From NCBI RefSeq assembly GCF_001687105.1, contig NZ_CP014596.1, positions 1,239,001 through 1,303,000 of the forward strand: a DNA stretch of 64,000 nucleotides, read 5' to 3'. Of the stretch, positions 1 through 10,313 are shown one piece after another; within the stretch, counting starts at the first letter, position 1, and every line of letters begins with the position of its first letter. The position numbers and the translations under genes are program-made. The notes below the pieces were generated by a model, which was not told where the DNA came from, searched no databases, and worked only from the letters and a program-made list of their open reading frames with translations. The stretch is from Salipiger sp. CCB-MM3 (GTDB lineage: Bacteria; Pseudomonadota; Alphaproteobacteria; Rhodobacterales; Rhodobacteraceae).

Positions 1-1543
1 CGTTGAGGTTGCCGTTGGTGATCTGCGGGAAGATCGAACTGTCGGCGACCCGCAGCCCCTCGACACCGATCACCCGGCATTCGGGATCGACCACCGCCAT
101 CGGATCGCTCGCCGGGCCCATCCGGCAGGTGCCGCAGGGGTGATAGGCGCTCTCGGCGTGCTCGCGGATGAAGTCGTCGAGTTGCTCATCGGTCTGCACC
201 GCGTCACCCGGCTGGATCTCATGGCCGCGATAGGGGGCAAAGGCCTCCTGACCAAAGATCTCGCGGGTGAGGCGGATGCAGGTGCGGAAGTCGGCCCAGT
301 CATCCTCATGCGACATGTAGTTGAAGAAGATGCTGGGCGCGTCCTTGGGATCGCCGGATTTCAGCGTCACCGCGCCGCGCGATTTCGAGCGCATCGGCCC
401 GACGTGGGCTTGGAACCCGTGGCCTTCTGCCGCCGCCTTGCCATCGTAGCGCACCGCGATGGGCAGGAAGTGGTACTGGATATCGGGATATTCGACACCG
501 GCTTTCGAGCGGATGAAGGCGGCGCTTTCGAACTGGTTCGAGGCGCCCGGTCCGCTGCGGGTGAACAGCCATTGTGCCCCCACCAGCGCCTTGCCGAAGA
601 GGTTCCAGTATTTGAACAGCGACACCGGCTGGGTGGCCGCCTGCTGGATGTAGAGCTCGAGGTGGTCCTGGAGGTTCTGGCCGACACCGGCGCGGTCTGC
701 GACCACCTCGATGCCATGCTCTTTCAGGTGCTCGGCCGGGCCGATGCCCGAGAGCATCAGCATCTTCGGCGAGTTGATCGAACTGGCAGAGAGGATCACC
801 TCGGCCTCGGCCTTGATCACCTCGATCTTGCCCTTGCGCTCCAGCTCGACCCCGGTGGCGCGGCCGTTCTCGATCACCACCTTGCGGGCGAGCCCGCGCA
901 CCAATTCGACGTTGCCGCTGGCCATGGCGGGTTTGAGATAGGCCTTATAGGCCGACCAGCGCTCGCCTTTGTAGACGGTCGCGTCGAACGGGCCAAAGCC
1001 TTCCTGCTTTTGGCCGTTGTAATCGTCGGTGGCTTCATAGCCCGCCTGCACCCCGGCCTCGACAAAGGCGCGGGTGAGAGGGTTGTCGCGCTTGCCGCGC
1101 GAGACATGCAGCGGGCCGTCCTTGCCGCGCCAGTCGGGATCGCCGCCGTGGCCGCCCTCGTGCCATGTCTCCATGCGCTTGTAGTAGGGCAGCACGTCGG
1201 CATAGGCCCAGCCCTGCGCGCCCATCTCTTCCCATGTGTCGAAGTCGCGCGCGTGGCCGCGCACATAGACCATGCCGTTGATCGACGAGGAGCCGCCCAG
1301 CACCTTGCCGCGCGGGGTCGCCAGACGGCGACCACCCAGATGCGGCTCGGGCTCGGATTCATACCCCCAGTCGTAACGCTTCATGTTCATCGGGTAGGAC
1401 AGCGCGCCGGGCATCTGGATGAAGGGCCCGGCATCGGTGCCGCCGTGTTCGATGACGATGACCTTCCGGCCCGCTTCCGCGAGCCGGTAGGCGATGGCGC
1501 AGCCCGCAGAGCCCGCGCCGACGATGACGTATTCCGCTTGCAT
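1..1543 (-). CDS. betA: Choline dehydrogenase (3' end outside window)
   Basis: GMC-family flavoprotein that oxidises choline to betaine aldehyde, feeding electrons to the respiratory chain. The N-terminus has the dinucleotide fold [15 protein letters not shown] (residues about 8-22), followed by the GMC signature around [19 protein letters not shown]; the catalytic His region [10 protein letters not shown] is present near residue 470. 514 residues are visible and the frame is still open at the window edge; the family is usually about 550 residues, so about 40 are missing. The start is an ATG preceded by GGAGG, 11 bp after the betB stop. It is the third gene of betI-betB-betA and works with the aldehyde dehydrogenase next to it to make the osmoprotectant glycine betaine. 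Confidence 0.96.
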   Translation of the reverse strand, partial: MQAEYVIVGAGSAGCAIAYRLAEAGRKVIVIEHGGTDAGPFIQMPGALSYPMNMKRYDWGYESEPEPHLGGRRLATPRGKVLGGSSSINGMVYVRGHARDFDTWEEMGAQGWAYADVLPYYKRMETWHEGGHGGDPDWRGKDGPLHVSRGKRDNPLTRAFVEAGVQAGYEATDDYNGQKQEGFGPFDATVYKGERWSAYKAYLKPAMASGNVELVRGLARKVVIENGRATGVELERKGKIEVIKAEAEVILSASSINSPKMLMLSGIGPAEHLKEHGIEVVADRAGVGQNLQDHLELYIQQAATQPVSLFKYWNLFGKALVGAQWLFTRSGPGASNQFESAAFIRSKAGVEYPDIQYHFLPIAVRYDGKAAAEGHGFQAHVGPMRSKSRGAVTLKSGDPKDAPSIFFNYMSHEDDWADFRTCIRLTREIFGQEAFAPYRGHEIQPGDAVQTDEQLDDFIREHAESAYHPCGTCRMGPASDPMAVVDPECRVIGVEGLRVADSSIFPQITNGNLN

Positions 1544-1554
1544 TGAGGGCCTCC

Positions 1555-3015
1555 TCAGAACGGGGCCTCGGTCGGCGCCATGCCGACGTAGACCGATTTC
1601 AACTGGCTGTAGTGCTCGATCGCCGCCTTGGAGTTCTCGCGGCCCACACCCGAATTCTTGGACCCGCCAAAGGGGGCCTCGACCGGGGTGAGATTGTAGG
1701 CGTTGATATAGCAGGTGCCTGCCTCAAAGCCCGCCGCGACGCGATGCGCGCGGGTGAGGTCATTGGTGAAGACACCGGCGGCGAGGCCGAACTGCGTGTC
1801 ATTGGCGCGGGTCAGCGCCTCTTCTTCGGTGGCGAACTTCAACACCGACATGACCGGGCCAAAGATTTCCTCGCGCGCGATGGTCATCTCGTCGGTGACA
1901 TCGGCAAAGAGCGTCGGCTCGATGTAGAAGCCCGCGCCGTCGATCAGCTTGCCGCCCTTGACCAGACGCGCGCCCTCTTCGACGCCCTTCTTGATATAGC
2001 CGTCGACAATCTCGCGCTGGCGCGCCGAGACCATCGGGCCAATGGTGGTGGCCTCATCCATGGGATCGCCGATCACCGCGTTTTCCATGCGCTCGGCGAC
2101 GCGGGCGACGAATGTCTCATAGAGCCCCTCTTGCACGAAGACACGGGTGCCGTTCGAGCAGATCTGGCCGGTCGAGTAGAAGTTGCCGTTGATCGCGGCG
2201 GAGACGGCGCTTTCAAGATCAGCATCGTCGAACACGACGATGGGGGATTTGCCGCCCAGTTCCATGGTCACATGGCGGATGCCCTCGGCGGCGGCGGCAT
2301 AGACCTTGCGGCCCGTGGGCACCGAGCCGGTGAGCGACACCTTGTCGACGCGCGGGTCGGTGACCAGCGACGCGCCAACTTGGCCATAGCCCTGCACGAC
2401 GTTGAAGATGCCCGCGGGCGCGCCCGCTTCGATCAGTAGCTCAGCCAGCTTCAGCGCGGTGAGCGGCGTCATCTCGGAGGGTTTGAAGACCATCGCGTTG
2501 CCGCAGGCCAGCGCCGGGGCGGCCTTCCAGCTGGCGATCTGGATCGGGTAGTTCCACGCGCCGATGCCGACGCAAACGCCCAGCGGCTCGCGCCGGGTGT
2601 AGACGAAATCGCCGCCCGCGACCGGGATATGCTCGCCGGTCAGCGTGCCAGCGAGGCCACCGAAATACTCCAGCGCCTCGGCGCCCGAGGCGGCGTCGGC
2701 GATCAGCGTTTCGGACATCGGCTTGCCGGTGTCATGGGTCTCCACCTCCGACAGCGCGCGGTTGTGCTCGCGCAGCAGATCGGCGGCTTTGCGCAGCACG
2801 CGGCCACGCTCGGTGCCCGACAGCGCGCCCCATGCCTTCTGGGCGGCTTCGGCGCTGGCGAGCGCTTCGTCGATGATCGCCGGGGTCGCGGCATGCAGGG
2901 TGGCGATCACCTCGCCGGTGTGCGGATAGATCACCTCGATCTTCTCGCCTGCGGTGTCTTCGACGTAGCGGCCGTTGATGAAGTGGCTGCCGGCGGGTTG
3001 ATAGGATGTGGTCAT
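1555..3015 (-). CDS. betB: Betaine aldehyde dehydrogenase
   Basis: NAD(P)-dependent aldehyde dehydrogenase converting betaine aldehyde to glycine betaine. 486 residues, normal for BetB. Visible motifs: [16 protein letters not shown] containing the catalytic Glu, and [11 protein letters not shown] containing the nucleophilic Cys; the substrate-specificity region is typical of the ALDH9-like BetB group. The longer upstream open frame (to 3105) is discarded because ATG at 3015 has an AGGAG site and starts MTTSYQPAG like the family; it begins two bases after the betI stop, indicating translational coupling. Soluble cytoplasmic tetramer in known members. Confidence 0.96.
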   Translation of the reverse strand: MTTSYQPAGSHFINGRYVEDTAGEKIEVIYPHTGEVIATLHAATPAIIDEALASAEAAQKAWGALSGTERGRVLRKAADLLREHNRALSEVETHDTGKPMSETLIADAASGAEALEYFGGLAGTLTGEHIPVAGGDFVYTRREPLGVCVGIGAWNYPIQIASWKAAPALACGNAMVFKPSEMTPLTALKLAELLIEAGAPAGIFNVVQGYGQVGASLVTDPRVDKVSLTGSVPTGRKVYAAAAEGIRHVTMELGGKSPIVVFDDADLESAVSAAINGNFYSTGQICSNGTRVFVQEGLYETFVARVAERMENAVIGDPMDEATTIGPMVSARQREIVDGYIKKGVEEGARLVKGGKLIDGAGFYIEPTLFADVTDEMTIAREEIFGPVMSVLKFATEEEALTRANDTQFGLAAGVFTNDLTRAHRVAAGFEAGTCYINAYNLTPVEAPFGGSKNSGVGRENSKAAIEHYSQLKSVYVGMAPTEAPF

Positions 3016-3017
3016 GT

Positions 3018-3695
3018 TTACTCCTGGGGTCCTGCAAGGGGGGCCATGGGGTCGGGATCGGCCTCCGCCATGGAGATGTCGTCGTTTTCGTGGACTTCGG
3101 TGCATTCGGCGGCGATCGCCCGCAGCACATGTTCAGCGCCTTCTGTGCCGTCGACGTCGCCGAGGGCTTCCTCGGGGGGGCGCAGCATCTTGGTATCTAG
3201 CGCGTAGCGCAGATAGAGCCCGTCGATCAGGCCGCCGATTCGCCGCGCCACGTCGGGTGCGCGCTCGCGAATCTTCGGGCGCAGCGCATAGACGAGATTG
3301 CTGTGCAGACGGCGCTGATAGAGGTAGAGCAGCCGCCGCGCCTCTTCCGAGCGCAGCGCGAGTGCGTAAAAATTCACCCATGCCGAGATCGCCTCACGGC
3401 GGAAGCTGCCCATGCCGAAACTGGCCTGAACGATCGCGTTCACACGTTCGTCGGGCGTTTTGGCCCCGGCCAGAGCCTGCGTCACATCTGCCTTATATTC
3501 CGCGAGGATAGAGCGCATCGCTGCGAGGAACAGCGTGTCCTTGTCGTGGAAGTAATGGAACGCAAGCCCCGGCGAGACACCGGCGCTTTTGGCGATCTGG
3601 CTGGTGGTGACGTTGAGAGTCCCCGACGCGCCGATCTCGCGGATCGTCGCAGCGATCAGATCCCTGCGTCTTTCTTCCTCGGATTTGCGTGCCAT
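3018..3695 (-). CDS. betI: TetR-family choline-responsive repressor
   Basis: 225-residue TetR-type regulator. The N-terminus [18 protein letters not shown] leads into a helix-turn-helix (about residues 25-50, [19 protein letters not shown]), and the BetI-type C-terminal ligand domain follows. BetI proteins repress bet and cho genes and are relieved by choline. A longer frame starts at 3758, but ATG 3695 has GGGAG upstream and matches the family start. Located first in betIBA and divergent from choX, so it probably represses both directions from the palindrome at 3746-3759. Confidence 0.93.
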   Translation of the reverse strand: MARKSEEERRRDLIAATIREIGASGTLNVTTSQIAKSAGVSPGLAFHYFHDKDTLFLAAMRSILAEYKADVTQALAGAKTPDERVNAIVQASFGMGSFRREAISAWVNFYALALRSEEARRLLYLYQRRLHSNLVYALRPKIRERAPDVARRIGGLIDGLYLRYALDTKMLRPPEEALGDVDGTEGAEHVLRAIAAECTEVHENDDISMAEADPDPMAPLAGPQE

Positions 3696-3745
3696 TCGGG
3701 GCTCCCACAGATTTTTGGTTGCTTTTCTGGAATACCCCGTCATTA

Positions 3746-3759
3746 ATTGACTCGTCAAT
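3746..3759. promoter_or_regulatory. Probable BetI operator between betI and choX
   Basis: Perfect inverted repeat ATTGAC-TC-GTCAAT in the 107-bp divergent gap, embedded in an AT-rich stretch (TTAATTGACTCGTCAATCAATAA spread over 3744-3766). The position suits one repressor dimer controlling betIBA leftward and choXWV rightward. Assignment to BetI is inferred from context and from similarity to TTGA-rich BetI sites known in enterobacteria. Confidence 0.65.
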
Positions 3760-3802
3760 CAATAACTCAGACTTCATCACGCTAACCTCCAAAGGGGACC
3801 CT

Positions 3803-4723
3803 ATGAAACTCGTACTGACCACCTCCGCTCTCGCTCTTTGCGCAACCGCCGCCGCTGCAGATTGCTCCAAAGTCAGGTTCTCGGACGTGGGCTGGACGGA
3901 CATCACAGCAACCACCGCCGCCACCTCTACCGTGTTGAAAGCGCTGGGGTATGACACCGAGACCCGCGTTCTGTCGGTGCCGGTGACCTATGTGTCGCTG
4001 GAAGAGGGCGACATGGACATCTTCCTCGGCAACTGGATGCCCACGATGGAGGGTGACATCGCGCCCTACCGTGAGGCCGGAACGGTCGACACCGTCCGGG
4101 CGAATCTCGAAGGCGCGAAGTACACGCTGGCCACCAATGCCGCCGGTGCCGCGCTTGGGATCAAGGATTTCGCCGACATCGCCGCCCATGCCGATGAGCT
4201 CGACGAGACCATCTACGGCATCGAGCCGGGCAACGACGGCAACCGCCTGATCATGGATATGATCGAAGCCAACGCCTTCGATCTCGAAGAGTTCGACGTC
4301 AAGGAAAGCTCCGAGCAGGGGATGCTCAGCCAAGTTTCGCGCCTGTCGAAGAAGGACGAGCCGATCGTCTTCCTCGGCTGGGAGCCGCACCCGATGAACG
4401 CAAACTTCGATCTCACCTATCTTTCGGGCGGTGACGAATGGTTCGGGCCCGACTTCGGCGGTGCCACGGTCTACACCAACACGCGCTCTGGCTATGTCGA
4501 GGAATGCCCGAACGTCGGCAAGCTGCTGACCAACCTCGAGTTCACCCTCGAGATGGAAAACGAGATCATGGGCGCGATCCTCAACGACGGTGAAAAGGCC
4601 GAGGACGCGGCAACCACATGGCTGTCCGCGAACCCCGAAATTCTTGACGGCTGGCTCGACGGCGTGACCACTCTGGACGGTGAACCGGGGCTGCCGGCGG
4701 TCAAAACCGCACTGGGCCTCTGA
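3803..4723 (+). CDS. choX: Choline ABC transporter periplasmic binding protein
   Basis: 306-residue OpuAC/ProX-type solute-binding protein. The signal peptide MKLVLTTSALALCATAAAA is followed by DCSKVRFSDVGWTDITATTA, the ligand-domain start typical of ChoX; aromatic residues able to form a cage for the quaternary amine are present (for example the W in VGWTD, Y in VTYVSLEEGDMD, W in GNWMPTM, W in FLGWEPHPMN). The frame is open from 3689, but ATG 3803 has AGGGGA upstream and begins the signal peptide. First gene of choXWV and divergent from betI. Length and order match the rhizobial choline system. Confidence 0.93.
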   Translation: MKLVLTTSALALCATAAAADCSKVRFSDVGWTDITATTAATSTVLKALGYDTETRVLSVPVTYVSLEEGDMDIFLGNWMPTMEGDIAPYREAGTVDTVRANLEGAKYTLATNAAGAALGIKDFADIAAHADELDETIYGIEPGNDGNRLIMDMIEANAFDLEEFDVKESSEQGMLSQVSRLSKKDEPIVFLGWEPHPMNANFDLTYLSGGDEWFGPDFGGATVYTNTRSGYVEECPNVGKLLTNLEFTLEMENEIMGAILNDGEKAEDAATTWLSANPEILDGWLDGVTTLDGEPGLPAVKTALGL

Positions 4724-4739
4724 TCCGAGGTGTGTGCCC

Positions 4740-4767
4740 GGCGTCTCCGCGACCGCGCGGGGGCGCC
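4740..4767 (+). promoter_or_regulatory. Stem-loop between choX and choW
   Basis: Twelve-base-pair hairpin (GGCGTCTCCGCG with CGCGGGGGCGCC, two T-G wobbles, loop ACCG) with no T-tract, in the 83-bp gap after the binding-protein gene. Such hairpins often stabilise the upstream mRNA segment so that binding protein is made in excess over the membrane parts; that role is inferred. Confidence 0.5.
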
Positions 4768-4806
4768 TGCCTCCCTCCTCAACTCTCATAGATAAGGAGA
4801 GCTGCC

Positions 4807-5642
<836 letters not shown>

Positions 5643-5646
<4 letters not shown>

Positions 5647-6668
5647 CCACCGCTGTCAAAATCGACAATGTCTCCATCGTCTTCGGCGAAGAGCCGGACA
5701 CCGCGCTACCGCTGATGGACGAGGGGCTGGACCGCGCCACAATCCAAGACCGCACCGGGCAGGTGCTGGGTGTGCACGACTGCAACCTCGACGTCGAAGA
5801 GGGCGAAATCCTTGTGCTCATGGGCCTGTCGGGCTCGGGCAAATCGACGCTGCTGCGCGGCATCAACGGGCTCAACCCGGTGGTGCGCGGCGGGGTGCAT
5901 GTGCGCGAGGGCGACAGCCTCGTCAACGTCACCGAGGCCGCGCCCGCCGACCTGCGCCGCATCCGCCGCGAGCGCGTCGCCATGGTGTTCCAGCAGTTCG
6001 GCCTGCTGCCGTGGCGCTCGGTTGCAGAGAACGTCGGGCTGGGTCTTGAACTGGGCGGCATGGGCAAGGCCGATCGCCGCAAGAAGGTGCTCGAACAGCT
6101 TGAGCTCGTGGGGCTTTCCGACTGGGCCGACAATAAGGTCGGCGAGCTGTCGGGCGGCATGCAGCAGCGCGTGGGCCTCGCGCGGGCCTTTGCCACCGAG
6201 GCACCGATCCTGCTGATGGACGAGCCCTTCTCGGCGCTCGACCCGCTGATCCGCACCAAGCTGCAGGACGAGCTTCTGGAACTGCAAGCCAAGCTCAAGC
6301 GCACGATCATCTTCGTCAGCCATGACCTCGACGAGGCGTTCAAGATCGGCAACCGCATCGCGATCATGGAAGGCGGGCGCATCGTGCAATGCGGCACGCC
6401 GAACGAGATCGCCGGCGATCCGGCGAACGACTATGTGGCCGAGTTCGTGGCGCACTCCAACCCGCTCAGTTTCCTGCGCGCCAAGGACGTGATGCAGCCG
6501 GTGGAAGGCGTGGCCGAAGTGGAGGTCGACGAAGAGACCCCGGTGCTCGACTTCGCCGCAGGCATGACCGAGCGCAACGCGCCGGTGGCGGTCACGCGCG
6601 GCGGCGTGCGCGTCGGGCTGGTGACGCCCGCGACCCTGCTCGAACGGCTGGTGGCGTCGCAAAGCTGA
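5643..6668 (+). CDS. choV: Choline ABC transporter ATP-binding protein
   Basis: 341-residue ABC ATPase of the quaternary-amine type. Walker A GLSGSGKST lies near residues 60-68, the Q-loop at FQQFGLLPW, the signature LSGGMQQR near 169, and Walker B ILLMDEPFSALD near 189. The C-terminal 80 residues look like a short CBS-related tail (AKDVMQPVEGV, then VLDFAAGM), as in other members. Last gene of choXWV, followed directly by a strong terminator. Confidence 0.94.
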
Positions 6669-6694
6669 GGCTTACCGCCCAAGCAAAGACAGAA

Positions 6695-6728
6695 GGGAGG
6701 TGCCCGACGGGGCGCCTCCCTTTTCTTT
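6695..6728 (+). terminator. Rho-independent terminator of choXWV
   Basis: Eleven-base-pair stem (GGGAGGTGCCC with GGGCGCCTCCC, one wobble, loop GACG) followed by TTTTCTTT, 27 bp after the choV stop. Confidence 0.9.
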
Positions 6729-6759
6729 GTGCGGCCCGGAGTTTCCTGAGGGATCACCC

Positions 6760-7044
6760 CTAGGGGCGATAGACCAGCAGCATCTGCGTCTGCAGTCTCA
6801 GCGTCCGCGCCTCGCGTTCCTTCAGCACCTGCTGGCGCGCAAGAAGCAGCGTTTCCAGTGCCTTCTGCCGCGCGTTGTAAAGCTGGCGCACCTTCGATCC
6901 GCGATTGCCGATATGCACGAAGAGATGTTGCCGCGCGCTTGGCACCAAGTCCGCCACGCGGCGCTGTGCAAGCCGAAAGGCCTCGTCCGCCTCAAGCCAG
7001 GCGCGATAGGATTTCAGTAGAAGTCGTCGTGATGCAGTTGCCAT
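6760..7044 (-). CDS. Small Arg/Leu-rich protein of unknown function
   Basis: 94 residues beginning MATASRRLLLKSYRAWLEA. The start has a strong GGAGGAG site six bases upstream, which is the main argument that it is a gene. The sequence is predicted to be largely amphipathic helix (many Leu, Arg, Ala and Gln; LVPSARQHLF, QKALETLLLARQQVL), with no signal peptide, membrane segment or metal motif. It sits tail-to-tail with choXWV and apart from the lipid transport operon (96 bp). I do not recognise a family. Confidence 0.65.
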   Translation of the reverse strand: MATASRRLLLKSYRAWLEADEAFRLAQRRVADLVPSARQHLFVHIGNRGSKVRQLYNARQKALETLLLARQQVLKEREARTLRLQTQMLLVYRP

Positions 7045-7140
7045 GCCTCTCCTCCCAAGGAATGCAGCGGTCCCGACAGACTCGAAGTATAGCCCGAGGG
7101 CCCGCAGCTGTCAGCCCGGCATGGCGTCGCAGTCGGGCCC

Positions 7141-7773
7141 TTAGGCGCCGCCGCGCGTCGCGCCGACGACCCAAGGCAGCACCTCGGACAGAATGCGCGA
7201 CGTGCCGCGGTCGAAGGCGGCAACCAGCGTGTCGGTCTCGGTGTCTGCGGCGGGCTCGGTCACCTCGAAGGTGCGCGCCGCCACGACAGAGGCGTCGCGT
7301 TCCCGCACGAGCCGCAGCATGATCCGTATGCGCACGGCCGCGCCACCCTCGGCCCCCTGCGCCTGAAAATCGGTGAGCTCGCCCAGCAATGCGTAGTCGC
7401 CCTGCGCCCCCAAGGGCGCCCGCCCGACCGAGGCAAAGGCGCCGGTCTCGGACAGGCTGCGCACCAGCAGGGTCTGCAGCATCGCCGGGGCCTCATCCGA
7501 CCAGCGCACGTCGGGCAGATATTGCGCCTGCAGCGGTGCCGGGCGGATCATGATCCGCTCGGTCGAGAGCGCGCCGCTGGCGATCGGCGGCTCAACCACC
7601 AGTTCCAGCGACCCGCGCGCCGCCGAAGGCTGGATCGGCGGGGTCTGCAACTCGTAGATCTCCAGCGGCGTCGAGGCGTCGTCGAGCGCGGCAATGGCGC
7701 CGCAGCCCGAAAGCCCGAGCGCAAGCAGCAAGGCGGGCAGGCGGGAGGGCAGGGATCGCGGGGACAGGAACAT
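7141..7773 (-). CDS. ABC-type transport auxiliary lipoprotein (PqiC-like)
   Basis: 210 residues with a lipoprotein signal: ALLLALGLSGCGAIAAL places the lipidated Cys near residue 24. The body resembles the ABC_trans_aux (DUF330/PqiC) family: VVEPPIASGALSTERIMIRP, then RWSDEAPAMLQTLLVRSL and YALLGELTDFQ. These outer-membrane lipoproteins accompany MCE transporters. Last gene of the four-gene lipid transport operon, six bases after the MCE gene. It is likely to cap or receive lipid from the periplasmic MCE tunnel. Confidence 0.85.
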   Translation of the reverse strand: MFLSPRSLPSRLPALLLALGLSGCGAIAALDDASTPLEIYELQTPPIQPSAARGSLELVVEPPIASGALSTERIMIRPAPLQAQYLPDVRWSDEAPAMLQTLLVRSLSETGAFASVGRAPLGAQGDYALLGELTDFQAQGAEGGAAVRIRIMLRLVRERDASVVAARTFEVTEPAADTETDTLVAAFDRGTSRILSEVLPWVVGATRGGA

Positions 7774-7779
7774 ATCGGG

Positions 7780-9498
7780 CTACCTTCGATATTCTGGGGC
7801 GCGCTGGTCGAGGAAGAAGCGGCTCGGATCGCGGCGGATCTGCGTGGTCAGCGCATCGAGATTGTCGATCAGCGCGCGCGCCTCGGCGGCCAGCCGCCCG
7901 AACTGGGGAAGGGCGGTGGAGGAGAACTCGCGCAGCGCCGGGCGGGCATCGCCCACCGCACCTTCGAGCCCCGAGAAGGCCGAAGCTGCCGAGCGGCTGG
8001 CGCTGCGCAGCTCGCTGGTGATTTCGGGGATCTCTCCGGCCACCGTGCCGATTGCGCTTTCGAGGCCCGTCAGCGTCTCGCGCAGCTGCGCGGTGATCTG
8101 GCCCACCTCGTCGCGGATCACCTTGTCGGCCCCGTCAAAGGCGCGCTCGGCGGCGACAAGCGCGCGGTCTCCGGTCTCCAGCGTGCCGTTGATCGCCGAG
8201 AGCGTCTCGTTGGCATTGGCAAATGTGGTCCGCGCCGCCTCCAGTGTTTCGGAGGCATTTTGCGCCAGCCCATCGAGCTGGCCAGAGGCAGAGGTGAGAT
8301 CCGCGCCCACCGTGTCGATGGTCTGCGCGGCAGAGCGGGTGGCGCTGCGGATGTCCTCGAAGATGGCCGCCAGATCGCCGCCCGCGGTTTGCCCAAAGTC
8401 GCGGATGACCGCTGTGGCCTCGGCGGTGGCGGTGCGCAACTCTGCGACAAGGGCACTGGTGTCGCCCGCGATCAACCCGTCGAGCCGCTGCGCCGCACCA
8501 TCCACGCTGCGCGAGGTCTGCGTCAGCTCGGCAATCAGCGCATCGACCGAAGCCAGGGTCTGGCGCGCTTCGGTTAGGCGCTGGGTCGCGGTCTCTCCGG
8601 TGGTGGTGAAGGTGCTGGCAAGCGTCTCGGCCCGGTCGCTGAGCGCGGCAAAGCGGCTCCCGATCTCTGCAACCGACCGCTGCACCTGTTCCGTCGCCGG
8701 GCCGAGCCGCGTGGTGATGTAATCCTCGGCCACCTGCACACTGCCAGAGCCTTGCGCGATCAGCCCGCGCGCCTCTTCCGAGAGCGCCTCGACCGAGCGC
8801 ATGGCGGCGCTTGCGTCCTGCAGCGTGGTGCCCGCATCGCGGCTCAGCGTGTCGATGCTCTCGGTGATCGTCCCGACACCCTCGGCAAAACCATTCACCG
8901 AGTCCGCCACCGAAGAGATCGCATCAAGCGTGTTTGTCAGATCTGCAGAGGCCCGCTCGACGTTTTCCAAGATGGTCTGCACCCGCGCCTGCGTTTCGCC
9001 CCCGATGAGGCCGCGCAGCTCGCGCACCAGTTCGAGCGTTTCCGACAGGATCTCGGGGCCTTCCTCGGTCAGCGACTGCAGCGCGGATTGTCCGGCCTCG
9101 ATCATCGGCACGTCGCCCTCGGCCTGATCCGACAGCAGCCGCGCGCCGGGGCTGCCTGCGGTGATGCCCACATAGCCGACGCCGGTCACGCCTTGCGCCT
9201 CGATCGTCGCCAACGAATTGCTGCGCACCGGCGTTCCGGCGGTCACCTCGGCCCGCACCCGCACCGAGCCGTCGCCTTCGGGCGAGAGCCCAAGGCTCAC
9301 CACCTGCCCGACGGGTAGGCCGGAAAAGCGCACCTCCGAGGCGATGCTCAGGCCCGATACTGACGGGAAGTCGATGTCGTAATAGTCGAACTGCTTGTCG
9401 AGCTCGACATTGGCGAACCACAGCAGGAAACCCAGAAGGCCGATGAAGCCCGCGATGGCAAAGGCTCCGACAAGGACGTAATTGGCGCGCGTCTCCAT
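7780..9498 (-). CDS. MlaD/MCE-family protein with long helical tail
   Basis: 572 residues. One N-terminal transmembrane helix (VLVGAFAIAGFIGLLGFLLWF, about residues 8-28) is followed by a single MCE domain (FPSVSGLSIASEVRFSGLPVGQV onward, to about residue 120). The remaining 450 residues are Ala/Thr/Glu-rich with regular heptads, for example repeated LTDAI, ASETLEAARTTFANANETL. MlaD itself is about 180 residues, so this is the long, needle-forming type able to span the periplasm. The gene lies between the ATPase (2-bp gap) and the lipoprotein gene. Role: phospholipid or hydrophobic substrate transport between membranes. Confidence 0.88.
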   Translation of the reverse strand: METRANYVLVGAFAIAGFIGLLGFLLWFANVELDKQFDYYDIDFPSVSGLSIASEVRFSGLPVGQVVSLGLSPEGDGSVRVRAEVTAGTPVRSNSLATIEAQGVTGVGYVGITAGSPGARLLSDQAEGDVPMIEAGQSALQSLTEEGPEILSETLELVRELRGLIGGETQARVQTILENVERASADLTNTLDAISSVADSVNGFAEGVGTITESIDTLSRDAGTTLQDASAAMRSVEALSEEARGLIAQGSGSVQVAEDYITTRLGPATEQVQRSVAEIGSRFAALSDRAETLASTFTTTGETATQRLTEARQTLASVDALIAELTQTSRSVDGAAQRLDGLIAGDTSALVAELRTATAEATAVIRDFGQTAGGDLAAIFEDIRSATRSAAQTIDTVGADLTSASGQLDGLAQNASETLEAARTTFANANETLSAINGTLETGDRALVAAERAFDGADKVIRDEVGQITAQLRETLTGLESAIGTVAGEIPEITSELRSASRSAASAFSGLEGAVGDARPALREFSSTALPQFGRLAAEARALIDNLDALTTQIRRDPSRFFLDQRAPEYRR

Positions 9499-9500
9499 GA

Positions 9501-10313
9501 TCAGTCAGCCCCGGCCTGCGGCCCGGCAGCGTCGGGCTTTGTCGCCGCAGCCTGCGCAAGGCGCGCGCGCGGTCCGGTGAAATACTCTTGGACCCAAGGG
9601 TGATCGACCTCCAGCATGTCCTGCAGCGAGCCGGTGACAAGAACGCGCCGCTCGGCCAGCACGGCGATACGGTCGCAGGTTGCGTAAAGCGTGTCGAGGT
9701 CATGCGTCACCAGAAACACCGTAAGTCCCAGCGCCGTTGTAAGATTGTTGATCAGCTGATCGAAGGCCGCAGCGCCGATCGGATCAAGCCCGGCGGTGGG
9801 CTCGTCGAGAAAGACGATCTCGGGATCGAGCGCCAGCGCCCGTGCCAAACCTGCGCGTTTGCGCATCCCGCCAGACAGTTCCGACGGGTAGGCATCGCCC
9901 GCGCGGTAGGGCAGGCCGACCATCGAGATCTTCAGATCGGCCAGCGCGCGGCGCAGCGGCGCGGTCAGCCCCGGCACCCGCTGCAACGGCACTTCGACAT
10001 TCTCGCGCACGGTCAGCGACGAAAACAGCGCCCCATCCTGAAACATCACACCCCAGCGGTCGTCGAGCCTTTCACGGTCGGCGCTGCTGGCGCTCAGCAC
10101 CTTGGTGCCAAAGGCCTCGATGTCTCCGGCGGCGGGCGTCTCCAGCCCGGTGATCGCCCGCAGCAGCACCGACTTGCCGGTGCCCGAGCCGCCGACAACG
10201 CCCAGCACCTCGCCGCGGTAGACATCCAGATCGAGATCCTCATGCACCACATGGCTGCCAAACTGCGTGCGCAGCCCGCGCACCCGGATCACCGTCTCAC
10301 GCGGCGCGCTCAT
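9501..10313 (-). CDS. Lipid-transport ABC ATPase (MlaF-like)
   Basis: 270-residue ABC ATPase. Walker A GGSGTGKSVLL sits near residues 40-50, the Q-loop at MFQDGALFSSLT, the signature ELSGGMRKRAGLARAL near 140, and Walker B EIVFLDEPTAGLDPIGA. The MRKR signature and GLDP are typical of MlaF/Ttg2A. The longer upstream frame to 10955 is a shadow; ATG 10313 overlaps the permease stop (ATGA). The C-terminal tail is Ala-rich. Confidence 0.92.
   Translation of the reverse strand: MSAPRETVIRVRGLRTQFGSHVVHEDLDLDVYRGEVLGVVGGSGTGKSVLLRAITGLETPAAGDIEAFGTKVLSASSADRERLDDRWGVMFQDGALFSSLTVRENVEVPLQRVPGLTAPLRRALADLKISMVGLPYRAGDAYPSELSGGMRKRAGLARALALDPEIVFLDEPTAGLDPIGAAAFDQLINNLTTALGLTVFLVTHDLDTLYATCDRIAVLAERRVLVTGSLQDMLEVDHPWVQEYFTGPRARLAQAAATKPDAAGPQAGAD

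Noticed and set aside
140..1546. 468-residue plus-strand open frame opposite betA
   Set aside because: Antisense shadow of a GC-rich gene; low-complexity Arg/Ala/Gly/His composition and no ribosome site.
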